DNA of 15,513 nt from Fragilaria radians (Eukaryota > Bacillariophyta > Fragilariophyceae > Fragilariales > Fragilariaceae): assembly GCA_900642245.1 (NCBI GenBank), contig CAAAJI010000287.1:12094-27606 (forward strand). Reading direction: 5' to 3'. The translations under genes and the position numbers were made by a program. How positions within the stretch are numbered: the first letter of the stretch is position 1; the number at the start of each line of letters is the position of its first letter. The notes beneath the pieces are model-generated. The model searched no databases. It was not told the DNA's origin and saw nothing but the letters and a program-made list of their open reading frames with translations. Positions 1-9,456 of the stretch are shown here, in pieces.

Positions 1-950
1 GTATCACCTACGAATGTATGGGTACTTTGGACAGGCTGAATCGTGTACACTGGAACTTGTGAAGAGAGAAGTAAGAACCATGAGTGACTTTAATATTCAC
101 CACGCAGCACTGGATGTCATCGATGAGCACATAAGTCGACGGAAGGAAATGGAACGATACATTCTAAGGGAAAGTGACCTATTCAGTTCTCCCAAGTTAG
201 ACACTCTAAGGACACGAATCCCTGAACTTGTGGAAAAGGGACATCGAATTCTTATATTCTCGCAATGGACAAATTGTTTGGATTTATTGGGTTGCCTTCT
301 TGAAACTCTGGGAATGAAGTTTTTTCGATTGGATGGACAAACCCCAATATCGACACGCCAAGACTTGATTGACAAATTTAACCGAGACGTGAATATTCCT
401 GTATTCCTACTTTCTACTAAAGCCGGAGGCATGGGTACGTTGATGTGTATATGCTCTGAACTAAATTTATCTTTGAGATGTTTCTCATTTTTTGTTTCGG
501 CAATATGCTATTGAGTCAGGCATCAATTTGACAGCTGCAGATGTTTGTATTCTTCATGACTTGGATTTTAATCCATTCAATGACCTACAGGCAGAAGATC
601 GGTGTCATCGAATTGGGCAAACAAAGCCTGTACAAGTCATCAAAGTAAGTCGAAATTTTCTTTCTCAAGATGTGTACTCCAGTCCCATTAAAATCTGCTA
701 ACTCCACCCACTTGTTTTCGGGCTCCTCCTCTTTTTCTTTCAGATGGTGACAATGGATACAGTCGATGAAGATATCTTCCACATGCAAGAGCGAAAAACT
801 CAAATGAATGCTGCCATACTAGAAAATGGTGGAAGTTTGAATGCGGCAACCGAAAAGAAAAGAGAAACAGAAGAGATTAAATCCATGTTGCAAAATCAGC
901 TGGATCGTTATCTTTCCGATCGAAATAAGCAAACAAAACTCCCATCATAA
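1..950 (+). CDS. SNF2-family chromatin remodeller, SMARCAD1/Fun30-like, C-terminal part (5' partial, 3 exons)
   Basis: C-terminal helicase lobe of a nuclear SNF2 ATPase that moves or evicts nucleosomes. The reading frame is open from base 2. Visible exons are 2-434, 520-644 and 744-950, with introns 435-519 (GTACG...CAG, 85 bp) and 645-743 (GTAAGT...CAG, 99 bp). The spliced fragment is 254 residues and ends at TAA 948-950. Motifs in order: ILIFSQW (motif IV region), RLDGQT, STKAGGMGINLTAAD (motif V, interrupted by intron 1 inside the last Gly codon) and QAEDRCHRIGQT (motif VI with the arginine fingers). The phrases HDLDFNPFNDLQAEDRCHRIGQ and the upstream MSDFNIH stretch are closest to the SMARCAD1/Fun30/ETL1 branch as I know it, rather than to SNF2, ISWI or INO80. 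The subfamily call is from memory of the family; the SNF2 call itself is secure. The ATPase lobe lies outside the window. Confidence 0.9.
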
Positions 951-1499
951 AGACCTCATTTCATAGTTAGGTAGTAATCCTCAATAAATATCAACATGGC
1001 CTGAAGTGATGTTACTTGGCTCATGTAATACCTTCATAAATTCAAAAGCCATGTCATGATAGTATTCAGAGGCATGATAGTAAAAATCTTGTCTGTGAGA
1101 GTTTTACACCATTTTTATTCTTCACTTTAACAAACTAAAGTCACTACTAGTCAGCCCCAAATTTTTTAAGGAATGAATTATACTTCCTTGAGAACATTTC
1201 TAATCGTTGCAATCGAAGTTCGGCAGGAGTAATATTTATTCACAACAGGGTAATAGATTTGAGGCTCCTGAAAAATGCAATGTAATTCTTGAGCGTACTT
1301 GCATTGGAAAAAGGTAAGTACGTCAAAAAATACAGTCCAGTTGTCCCAAAACGTTGAGTATGCTTCTGAAATTTTCAAGATACGTTAACCTGAAAACTAG
1401 AGTGGGTGATGGCGAAATCCTTTCCGTTGCCCTGTGGCGACTCTCTTAGTCTTTCACTCCTACCTTCAAGTCATTCTTATTTTCTTCATCTCTATTGCT
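951..1499. other. Intergenic region between remodeller and U-box gene
   Basis: This 549-bp stretch holds the 3' end of the remodeller and the promoter/leader of the next gene. I see no convincing gene. CATGATAGTA occurs twice, at 1055 and 1073, with an 18-bp period. An ATG at 1409 opens a 47-codon frame ending at TGA 1550-1552. It overlaps the presumed start at 1500 in another frame, and would act as an inhibitory upstream ORF if the transcript begins before it. Confidence 0.4.
983..988 (+). promoter_or_regulatory. Candidate polyadenylation signal AATAAA
   Basis: AATAAA lies 33 bases after the stop codon of the SNF2 gene, a plausible place for its poly(A) signal. In AT-rich DNA this hexamer also occurs by chance. 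Confidence 0.4.
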
Positions 1500-4400
1500 A
1501 TGGATACGCCGAAAGCAACCCGTCGTATCAAGATTCATGTGAAAGTATTTGATACTATAATGGTTTGTCAAGTTCTTTCATCCAAGGCTACGATTCTTGA
1601 CGCTCCTCGCGATTGGACTTTGCGACGTTTTCGAGCAGCTTTGGCTGAACGAATTAATGCCACCAACGATGATACCTTCCAAATCAAATGCGGCGACGAT
1701 TCTTGGGACTTTCTCTCAGACATCACAAGGATGCGACAATTAGTTACTTCCGATGTATGTCTCACAATTAGTCATGTTTCCAATTTGCAGAAAAACAAGT
1801 ACAAGAAGAAGAAAAAGAAAAAGGGAGTTAATTTGAATGTAACTTTACCAAGTAGGCTTAAAGATCTCAATTGGAATGCAGATTTAACAAGTCGAACTAG
1901 AGATCTCCCAGACCAAATGATAAATTTGTCACATCCCAAAACGAAGACAAATAAAGCTGAAATGTATGATTCTTCCCCACGTCAATACACCACGTTATAT
2001 AATCCTTCAAATCCCATGATTTGGAATTCAGTGCAATCACAAAGATTTTCATCCAAGCCTACCAATGATAAGACAGGAAATGTGGTTTGTCTGGGATCTA
2101 TGTCACAATACTGCTTACCTTATGGACGCTCAGCATGTACCTCGATCTGCATTATAGCAGCTTTTCAATTCTTGACATGGTCAAATCTCAATGAATTTGA
2201 CGCTTTTTCTTGTGATGCCATTGTGATGCTCGGAATCGAGAAGAATTTAGGTTATGCTGATGTACATTCGGATTTAGATACACTCTGGAAGTCAGCTTCA
2301 TTTTCCGAAGAAATCAAACTATTGATGAGGCTAGAAGCATTCCAAGGCTACTTATTTCACCCGTCTCAAGGGAAAAATTCTTTCTTTGAGGCATTGAGGC
2401 GAATCCTGCCATCGCCCAATCAACGTTTTCGACAGGCATTTATTTTGACAACGTCTGGCGAAAGTGTTCTCTTGTTTTCCCTAGGAACCACCATTTGGTA
2501 TTTGTTTGATAGTCACGGGCAAAGTCATGAAGTTGACAAAAGAGCTTACATTAAGTCATTTGAATCCTTGCAAAGTTTATGCGATACCCTTATTCAAAAA
2601 TACCCTTATTTTGATTTTGAACGGGATAAGTCGCTCCTTTCAGAAATGTATAACACATTTGAATTCTATCCTATAGTCCTTCGAGCTGACAAAAACATAG
2701 AAAAGAATACATTCCATCAATCACCTAAACTTAATGCTTCTTTCAATGTCACGACAAAACCAGACACTGACCATGACTTGGAAAATGCATTGCCTTCACT
2801 CAAATCACCTCAGTTTCATGATGCTCTGGTTGAAAAAGTAGATATACTTGATCCAATCATGAAGCAAGTTATGGCAGACCCAGTGAAATGCCACGATGGT
2901 TTCACATATGATCGTTGTAGCATTGAGCATTATTTTGCGGTCCGTAAAGAAGAACAAGTAAAAAGAATGAAAGTGTTACAACATGGGGAGAATACTGAAA
3001 TTTCAAATGAAGAAGCTGTAACTTGTAGTGGCAAACTGCTTCCTATTGAACTGTTAAGTCCCATGACTCAACAGGCTTTACCCTCAGAGGTTCTATTACC
3101 GGACTTGAATATGGAAAGTCTTATTGTTCGTGCTATGGAACGAAAAGTATTTAGTCTCACCGAGGATGATATCGCTGATTGGAATACAAGAAGAGCTGAA
3201 AAGAGAAAAGCAGATGATCAACGCGAATCGCAACAGCGAAAAAGTCATGACCAAGAAATTTTGGCTCCAGAAGAGGGGAACCATAAACTTGCAAGCTGTT
3301 GGATGCGAATGGACCGAGACATACGATATAACGATAGGAAACTTGGTGGTAATGATCTAGGAATTTCTGTTTCACTTTGTATGGAGAAAGACAGAATCAC
3401 TGAAGTATATGTTAAATCTTGTAATCAAGAACTAAGATGCATGGTGGCATGTTGTTCCGTGTTCCTCAGAGAACCTAGATGGTGTTCGCGTTGTGGTAGA
3501 TTAAGTTGCTGCAGATGCTTAAATTTTGGAGTTACTGAAATTTCGGCAATGGACGCTTCTTGCCTAATGTCTATCTGCTTCGAATGTGCTACACAAATTA
3601 CTGACTCTATGGTGTTTCCTGAGACGTCTTCGACCCCCTCTGGTATCTTCATCCAAGAAAACATAATTCTCAAATATTTGAATGAATTAATCAATGATGC
3701 CTCTGAATGTCAGCATATTCTTGTCCGGAATCAATATGCTGAAACTCACGTCAAATTAGTTGAATTACATCGACATGAGATTCAGATGCTAGAATGGAAC
3801 AGGGATTTCCTGAGGGAAAAAGTTAAGGCATTGAAGGAATCTGTATCAAAGGTCCTGGAAAATGAAGAAAGTGAAGCTCAATGTGAAGAACACTTTGACG
3901 AGGATAATATCAATCACCTTCAAAGGGAATATTTTCTCATGCAATTGCGTCTAGCGGAATTTCAAGAAATGGAAATTCCCGATGACGAAGAAGAGCAGAT
4001 TCAATTTGTAATTGATCGTGAACAAACCTATAATCAGGTTGAAGATCTTGAGGCTAAGCTTATCGAAGCTCGATCAGAATTGCTAGCTCGAATTAGTCCT
4101 TCTCGGGTACTGCCTCAAACTATCCAATCTACAAAGGTTGATGTACCAAAAAACACCTCCATTTTATCATTGATAAGTGAATTCACTCGATGCCTGGAAG
4201 GCAGTAACGCATCTCTTGATGTGCAAGGATGTAATCTCAAATCAACAAAAGTATTGTCATCAATTGAGTTAGAACACTTTTGGCCATGGTATGAAAAGTT
4301 CTGGACAGCCACAAGAGGTGCAGATGCCCGTAACAAAACAATAGGTATACTTAGAGAATTTCCAGATGTTTTCCAAGCTAGATTTTCGAAGGAGATCAGC

Positions 4401-5240
4401 GCAGTCGTAACAGAGTTAGAAGGAGACTTAGAATGGCAATTTCCAGAACTGAATGGCGCATCATCGATGTTACAGGAAACTATTTTGATGATTTCAGACT
4501 TGGATAATTTGCCTGTGGAAGCTGCTTCCGCGAAAGGCGATATTGAATCCTCAATCCATGAAAATGTGGCGTCTTGTGAAGCAAGATTGTCAGCTCTTGG
4601 AAAGTGGAGCATCCCATGGACACTTCCTCTTGGATTAGAATATCCTACAGACCGCATGAAGCATCAGTTTCGTACAGTTGAGAACGCTTTGAAATCGAAA
4701 TTGGTAGAATCAGAAAGGCATTGGGAAAACTTCTTTGCTGAAAAAATTAAAAGCCTAATCGACATGCGAAATGAGTTGGAAGCTCTAGTTGAGATGCTTG
4801 ATGTGGAAGCGAACGCTGTAGAATTGGCAGCTGTCGAAGAACGTCGTCAAAAGCGTGAAATCGAACGTCAACGCAAGGAAGCTGATCGTTTAGAGCGCGA
4901 GAGACAACGTCAATTGAGAGAAAGGCAAGCACAAGAAGAGAAAAAGCGTCTACAAAAGGAGGAAAGGTTGACTAATGAGTTGTTTAAAAATGCCGCAAAG
5001 AATCATTCGGCCAATTATTTTGGCGGAAGTGGAGATTTACGAATGTGCCCACAGTGTCAAGCGGGACCCGTGGAAAATCGATACTGCAACGATTTGTCAA
5101 CGCATAATCGGCCGGAGACATCGTGGAAAGGAATAACCGTGGAAAAACACGATCGACCGAATGCTTGTCCCAATTGTGGTTATTTTTCTGGTAATTGGCA
5201 TGATTGGAGGTATTGGGATGGAATTTTTGGACCGCATTAG
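1500..5240 (+). CDS. Multidomain ubiquitin-system protein: UBL-like, papain-like protease, U-box, FYVE-like finger, coiled coils, C-terminal Cys-rich domain
   Basis: Intronless gene for 1246 residues. The ATG at 1500 is the first in frame; the frame stays open upstream only to a GTG. Domains I read: residues ~7-95, a beta-grasp (ubiquitin-like/PB1-like) fold, weak; 102-108, seven lysines in a row, a possible nuclear signal; ~195-400, a papain-like fold with candidate Gln203, Cys213 (GRSACTS) and the pair Asp337-Ser-His339 (YLFDSHG), the Q..C...DxH order seen in some papain-fold deubiquitinases; ~448-548, a U-box (DPIMKQVMADPVKCHDGFTYDR) with an insert of roughly 25 residues before the second half (LLSPMTQQ); ~641-696, a FYVE-like treble clef (C662-x2-C665-x4-C670-x2-C673, then C693-x2-C696) lacking the RHHCR motif; ~746-865 and ~1097-1162, charged coiled coils; 1183-1246, a C-terminal domain with CPQC, CNDLSTH, CPNC and a Trp-rich end. 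Inferred role: a protein that may both attach and remove ubiquitin. The U-box is the surest part; the protease call rests on motif spacing alone. Confidence 0.8.
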   Translation: MDTPKATRRIKIHVKVFDTIMVCQVLSSKATILDAPRDWTLRRFRAALAERINATNDDTFQIKCGDDSWDFLSDITRMRQLVTSDVCLTISHVSNLQKNKYKKKKKKKGVNLNVTLPSRLKDLNWNADLTSRTRDLPDQMINLSHPKTKTNKAEMYDSSPRQYTTLYNPSNPMIWNSVQSQRFSSKPTNDKTGNVVCLGSMSQYCLPYGRSACTSICIIAAFQFLTWSNLNEFDAFSCDAIVMLGIEKNLGYADVHSDLDTLWKSASFSEEIKLLMRLEAFQGYLFHPSQGKNSFFEALRRILPSPNQRFRQAFILTTSGESVLLFSLGTTIWYLFDSHGQSHEVDKRAYIKSFESLQSLCDTLIQKYPYFDFERDKSLLSEMYNTFEFYPIVLRADKNIEKNTFHQSPKLNASFNVTTKPDTDHDLENALPSLKSPQFHDALVEKVDILDPIMKQVMADPVKCHDGFTYDRCSIEHYFAVRKEEQVKRMKVLQHGENTEISNEEAVTCSGKLLPIELLSPMTQQALPSEVLLPDLNMESLIVRAMERKVFSLTEDDIADWNTRRAEKRKADDQRESQQRKSHDQEILAPEEGNHKLASCWMRMDRDIRYNDRKLGGNDLGISVSLCMEKDRITEVYVKSCNQELRCMVACCSVFLREPRWCSRCGRLSCCRCLNFGVTEISAMDASCLMSICFECATQITDSMVFPETSSTPSGIFIQENIILKYLNELINDASECQHILVRNQYAETHVKLVELHRHEIQMLEWNRDFLREKVKALKESVSKVLENEESEAQCEEHFDEDNINHLQREYFLMQLRLAEFQEMEIPDDEEEQIQFVIDREQTYNQVEDLEAKLIEARSELLARISPSRVLPQTIQSTKVDVPKNTSILSLISEFTRCLEGSNASLDVQGCNLKSTKVLSSIELEHFWPWYEKFWTATRGADARNKTIGILREFPDVFQARFSKEISAVVTELEGDLEWQFPELNGASSMLQETILMISDLDNLPVEAASAKGDIESSIHENVASCEARLSALGKWSIPWTLPLGLEYPTDRMKHQFRTVENALKSKLVESERHWENFFAEKIKSLIDMRNELEALVEMLDVEANAVELAAVEERRQKREIERQRKEADRLERERQRQLRERQAQEEKKRLQKEERLTNELFKNAAKNHSANYFGGSGDLRMCPQCQAGPVENRYCNDLSTHNRPETSWKGITVEKHDRPNACPNCGYFSGNWHDWRYWDGIFGPH

Positions 5241-6262
5241 GCACGTTTGCAGTGAATGCATGATTATCGAATAAGGACATCAAGGTAAGCACATCCATGA
5301 TGAAAGAAAAAACGGCGTTTTCCACGCGAAAAGGGCAAAAAGGATAAAACCGTCACAAAAGTTAATCGATTTAACGTTTTGTTATGATAAAGGAGATAGT
5401 AATTCTTCACGTTAATCCAACTCCATGTGTGTGTATAGAAGATCGAAAGTGAAGAATACAATTGAATAATTACCTCCTCATTGCATGTCTTACCAGATTG
5501 CTCAATTTATTGAATCATTCACAAATCATGTAGTCCATAAATCAGCTGCCATTTTATCGCAGAACACTTTGAATTCAACTTTTTTATCAAACTTGCTCTT
5601 CCTAGTTTTTCTGTAAACCTAATATTGAGATTAGTAACGTCAAATATGTTAGCATACCCTATTACAGGTAGTTATCATAAGAAACAGCTTTTCCACATAT
5701 GAAACGCTACGCTTTCTGTCTACAGCCTACCTATTCCTGTTGCGTTTCTGAAGGTACACAATATGATCCATGTAATGCAACGGAATGAGATCCGGACTTA
5801 TTGACGTAGACTAACTTATTCGCCAAAATATTTCTACCTCCCTAAAGCCAATTGATATTGTTGATTGAGAAGCGATGCTCAACATTCAGTTCTGGACCAT
5901 AATTTGTAATTTATACCTACAAAAAAGAGTTCTGCTTTTAGGATACTTTGTCTCTCTAAACATAAATGTTGTGCATCATTAAAATATTTTTACATATAGA
6001 TTCCTTTCCTGGCAATAATGACATTCGATCCATTACGGAATTACGTAAATAAAATATTCGCAAAGAGTACAACAGGCTAAAGGCTTATCACTGATGATAC
6101 ATGAATACATCAACAGTCAAACTATGCTAAATAACATGGTTGAAACAAAATGATATGCTTGGCGGGATTCCAGGGTCTCGAAGATTTCACTGAATTTCTA
6201 AATATCAGATTGCCTATTTCAGCTTTTTCTGCCAGTTACTTCTCATAACGCAATCTTTCCAA
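5241..6262. other. Intergenic region between convergent genes
   Basis: AT-rich DNA of 1022 bp between the 3' ends of the U-box gene (+) and the monooxygenase gene (-). I see no gene, tRNA or clear repeat. An AATAAA on the + strand near 6045 is probably too far from either stop to assign. Confidence 0.5.
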
Positions 6263-8152
6263 TCATCGAAGCTCTACAATCGCGGAGTCTTTACCTTTCT
6301 CTACAAACTGAATTGTTTCTTTGGAAGACGTGATCTTTGCTTGGGTCTTGGTCAAAACATCCGCAGGTGCCATACCTTGTACAAAAAAGCCAGAGAACTT
6401 TTGTGACAAGGTGACAACTACTCCAATTGATAAAATTCCTCCAAAAACTGTCCCAATCGACCGCCCTGAAGCACGCGCGAGAAATCCCAAGACCATTCGT
6501 ACACCGTTTGTCACAAGGCCTCCTATCGCACCCAGTATAAGGAGTTGCAAAATCCTATCTTGCCGTTTGCGTCGAGCCACTCTTGAGAATGCATATCCCT
6601 CTTTTTGTAGCATAGAAATTGTATTCGGACTAAAGATAGCTGGTGCTAATCGATGAAAGATGGAATCAAGAATCAGCGGCAAGACAAACGTGAAAACTCC
6701 CATCCGCCCTGGACGATCCAATTCTCGTGATAGTCGGACCAATGATTTAGCCTCAGGAGCTCGGCGGTTGGAAAATGAATGTACTGCTCCCGTCCAATTA
6801 TCAATGCCATGTTCCATTAAGGAACGCTTCAACCATTGGACATCTTCAAGAGCACTGTTTGCACCCAATCCAAAATATGGCTTGACTGTATGCGCGCAGT
6901 CTCCCAAAAGCAACGTGCGCTTCCCTTGATGAAGACGGGGACCAACGTATCGGAAGGACGGAAGCAAGGAGGGTCCTTTCTTCGCAACTTGTGTTATGGT
7001 GTCATCGTCAACTAGACAACTAAATTGTGGAAGATACTCATCAAAAATTTCTCGAAGTTCTTTCGGATCTGTATCAGCTTTTGCCATTGGATCATCTGCT
7101 TTTAACAGCAATACGCCACAGTAATCTCCATTACGATTGGCAGGTAGTGCATCGAAGACGACACGACCTCCCTTAGAACGTGCTGAATAGTTGAGATCAG
7201 GCCTCCAATTCTTAGGCAGTTGAAATGGCACTGTTTTGTAAACTCTTTGGTTATCATCGATGTAACGCTTTACCCGAAAAGGCTTACCGGCTATGAGGCG
7301 ACGCAACGGATTCATTGCCTCAAAACGTTGCTTATCCTCCTCTTCGATTGTGTTTGCAATCGTTCTGGAAGTCCCATCGGCTGCGATCAGCAACTTTGCT
7401 GAGATGTTAATGGCAGAATCAGCATCGCAAATTGCTTCCGCGATTTCGGATGGTATTGGATTTCGCGACTCATCAACTTGTTGACAGAGGGAAACTTGCA
7501 ATTCGACTTGATTGCCATCATCTCCTGCTGCAAAATCTACGGACATAACTTCTTTTCCATACTGAAGATCAATTTGATCTGCATAGTTTTGAAGAATATG
7601 CTCATGAAGGACACCTACAAGCTTATCTCGAGGTAGGACTTGCGTTGCCACAGGACGATCCGTGAAGATGCGTTCGACACCTTCTGCCCCTCCTGCTTCT
7701 GGAGACCAATCGCGCCGTCCAACGACTGCCGTACAGACACGTTCAACATCGTTCCAAACACCAAATTCGGCCAACGCCGTTTGCCCTCGAGCTCCTAAGC
7801 CAATCAAATAAAATTTCGCAACATCGCTCCAGACAGAATCATCTGTGGGAGATGGTGGGGCCGATAAGCGATCCAATACAGTAATCTTTAACTTATGAGT
7901 TGGATCTGTTGAAGGCAATTGTGCCATCATTATGGCAGATAACAATCCTGCCGGACCAGCACCACAAATGATAACATCCGAGGTTATTGTGGTCTCCTGT
8001 TGAATTATTTTTGTGTTCGATTCAAGTGTTGCATGTGATACGATCCTCTGACGTTGATACACCGATTTGGTAAATCCAGAAGTTGAGAATCCATGCGAGA
8101 TGCAAAGCAACGAGGCTAGGCAAAGCGAATAAAGGCTCCGTGCACCAAACAT
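6263..8152 (-). CDS. FAD-dependent monooxygenase, kynurenine 3-monooxygenase/UbiH superfamily, probably plastid-targeted
   Basis: Flavoprotein hydroxylase of 629 residues. The frame continues upstream to an ATG at 8230, but I chose the ATG at 8152 because a hydrophobic signal peptide starts directly after it (residues 1-21, SLYSLCLASLLCISHG). Phe22 then sits at the predicted +1 position, followed by a Ser/Thr/Arg-rich stretch to about 40. This matches the ASAF-type plastid import signal of diatoms. FAD-binding features: GAGPAG at 64-69, the DG motif (AADGTSRT) with Asp259-Gly260, and LLLGDCAHTVKPYFG with Gly417-Asp418. The pattern around the last motif and the C-terminal KEGYAFSR...RRKRQDR stretch recall kynurenine 3-monooxygenase more than zeaxanthin epoxidase or UbiH. 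Two hydrophobic segments near 535-557 and 567-582 probably anchor it in a membrane, as the C-terminus of KMO does. The substrate is not known; it needs NAD(P)H, O2 and FAD. Convergent with the U-box gene. Confidence 0.85.
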   Translation of the reverse strand: MFGARSLYSLCLASLLCISHGFSTSGFTKSVYQRQRIVSHATLESNTKIIQQETTITSDVIICGAGPAGLLSAIMMAQLPSTDPTHKLKITVLDRLSAPPSPTDDSVWSDVAKFYLIGLGARGQTALAEFGVWNDVERVCTAVVGRRDWSPEAGGAEGVERIFTDRPVATQVLPRDKLVGVLHEHILQNYADQIDLQYGKEVMSVDFAAGDDGNQVELQVSLCQQVDESRNPIPSEIAEAICDADSAINISAKLLIAADGTSRTIANTIEEEDKQRFEAMNPLRRLIAGKPFRVKRYIDDNQRVYKTVPFQLPKNWRPDLNYSARSKGGRVVFDALPANRNGDYCGVLLLKADDPMAKADTDPKELREIFDEYLPQFSCLVDDDTITQVAKKGPSLLPSFRYVGPRLHQGKRTLLLGDCAHTVKPYFGLGANSALEDVQWLKRSLMEHGIDNWTGAVHSFSNRRAPEAKSLVRLSRELDRPGRMGVFTFVLPLILDSIFHRLAPAIFSPNTISMLQKEGYAFSRVARRKRQDRILQLLILGAIGGLVTNGVRMVLGFLARASGRSIGTVFGGILSIGVVVTLSQKFSGFFVQGMAPADVLTKTQAKITSSKETIQFVEKGKDSAIVELR

Positions 8153-9244
8153 CGCATTCAAGGGTTGAAAATTTGTTGAAGGACAAAACTTGATGATGTT
8201 TGTATTTTTGACATTTGATGATTCAACCACGTCATCACAATGCTGTTATAGGTAAGTTGTATAAAGACAGTACAGTATAGGGAGCCTGTGTATGCAAAAA
8301 GTCTACCGTAAATTATCTTGAGACACAATTCAAAGATCGATTTGATACATGGAAGAAAGGTATCAGCACGTTGAATGTAATTTGAAACATTAAGGTAGAA
8401 GACCTAGCAGTTGGTCGTAAGGAGCAGAATAGTAAATGATGTCTGGATATCACTAATAGGTTATGTTACAAGAGTAAGCAACATATAACCGACCAATCTC
8501 GCATTATTCAATCCTCAGGCAGCACTGTGATAAAATTGATCACATGTTCACTACAAGTATTATATAAAGATACCAGAATCAATGTTGACTATCCTAACAA
8601 ATATTATCTGAATAAACCTGACTTCAGCAAACGTTTGAATGAACGGGTGCCTCCTATTGATATGACTGGTAAGCTCGCCAGAAGAAGCGTTTCCAAACGT
8701 AAAGTGAAACCGATGCTAGTTGGTTGTACCATAATTTTCAAAGCCATAGAGATTCCACAGTTTTTGAATAGCAAAATGGAGTTGTTAAGAGATACCAACA
8801 AACTCATTCTCCATGAATATCACCTCCTTCAGATCATCTTCATGCAGAAAAGCAGTCTCCACATTAATGATTTTGTAACTAGACTCCAAACTATCATTCT
8901 ATAAATAATGATTCAAAAGGTAACGTCGTTTGCGGTGGGAGCAGAGCTGTCATTCAAATCATAATTACCTACGCTAAAAATCAGGCTCAGTTAACGTTGT
9001 TTTCATTGTATACTCCTTTACTTTTTCGTAGCTATCACTGACATACCTTTGAAACATGTTTTTTAAGATAATACCTAGAAATATATGCTGTAAGCAATAC
9101 AGTTTAGTAATACTGCTACAGGTTACTAATACTAAAAGTGTGGGTGTACCGATACTGGAGACGTGTAAGTTATTGTTAGTACATAGAAAATAATACTAGA
9201 ATCAATACTCTTATATATACTCATATAAATCTATAATATGATGC

Positions 9245-9256
9245 ATAGTTAACTAT
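9245..9256. repeat. 12-bp perfect palindrome ATAGTTAACTAT
   Basis: Self-complementary over 12 bp in very AT-rich intergenic DNA. It may be a protein site or chance; no partner copy seen nearby. Confidence 0.4.
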
Positions 9257-9430
9257 TCTTTCTCTACCTTCCACAAATTCAATTAAAGCATAGCATTGTA
9301 TGCATTTTGTGATGCTTAAGGATGACTATAAATGAAGATCAATTTATATCTTTTCAGGACCGTCAAATCAATACGGTAAGCATAACTACAGATTCCCAAG
9401 TAGCAAAGGGGATCTATCAATGCTCATGAT

Positions 9431-9456
9431 TCATGAATCTAAGTCATGAATTTAGG
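9431..9456. repeat. Imperfect 13-bp tandem duplication
   Basis: Two adjacent units, TCATGAATCTAAG and TCATGAATTTAGG, agree at 11 of 13 positions. Part of a third unit (TCATGAT) seems to precede them at about 9424. No function suggested. Confidence 0.4.

Noticed and set aside
1178..1378. 66-codon minus-strand open frame between the remodeller and the U-box gene
   Set aside because: Short, no recognisable motif, and within a compact intergenic region; no evidence beyond being open.
1434..1499. Upstream extension of the U-box protein with a hydrophobic stretch, which could be read as a signal peptide
   Set aside because: It would need a GTG start; the first ATG in frame is at 1500, and the domains are cytosolic or nuclear in type.
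8011..8025. GTTCGATTC, a match to the tRNA T-loop/B-box consensus
   Set aside because: It lies inside the coding sequence of the monooxygenase, with no A-box or cloverleaf around it.
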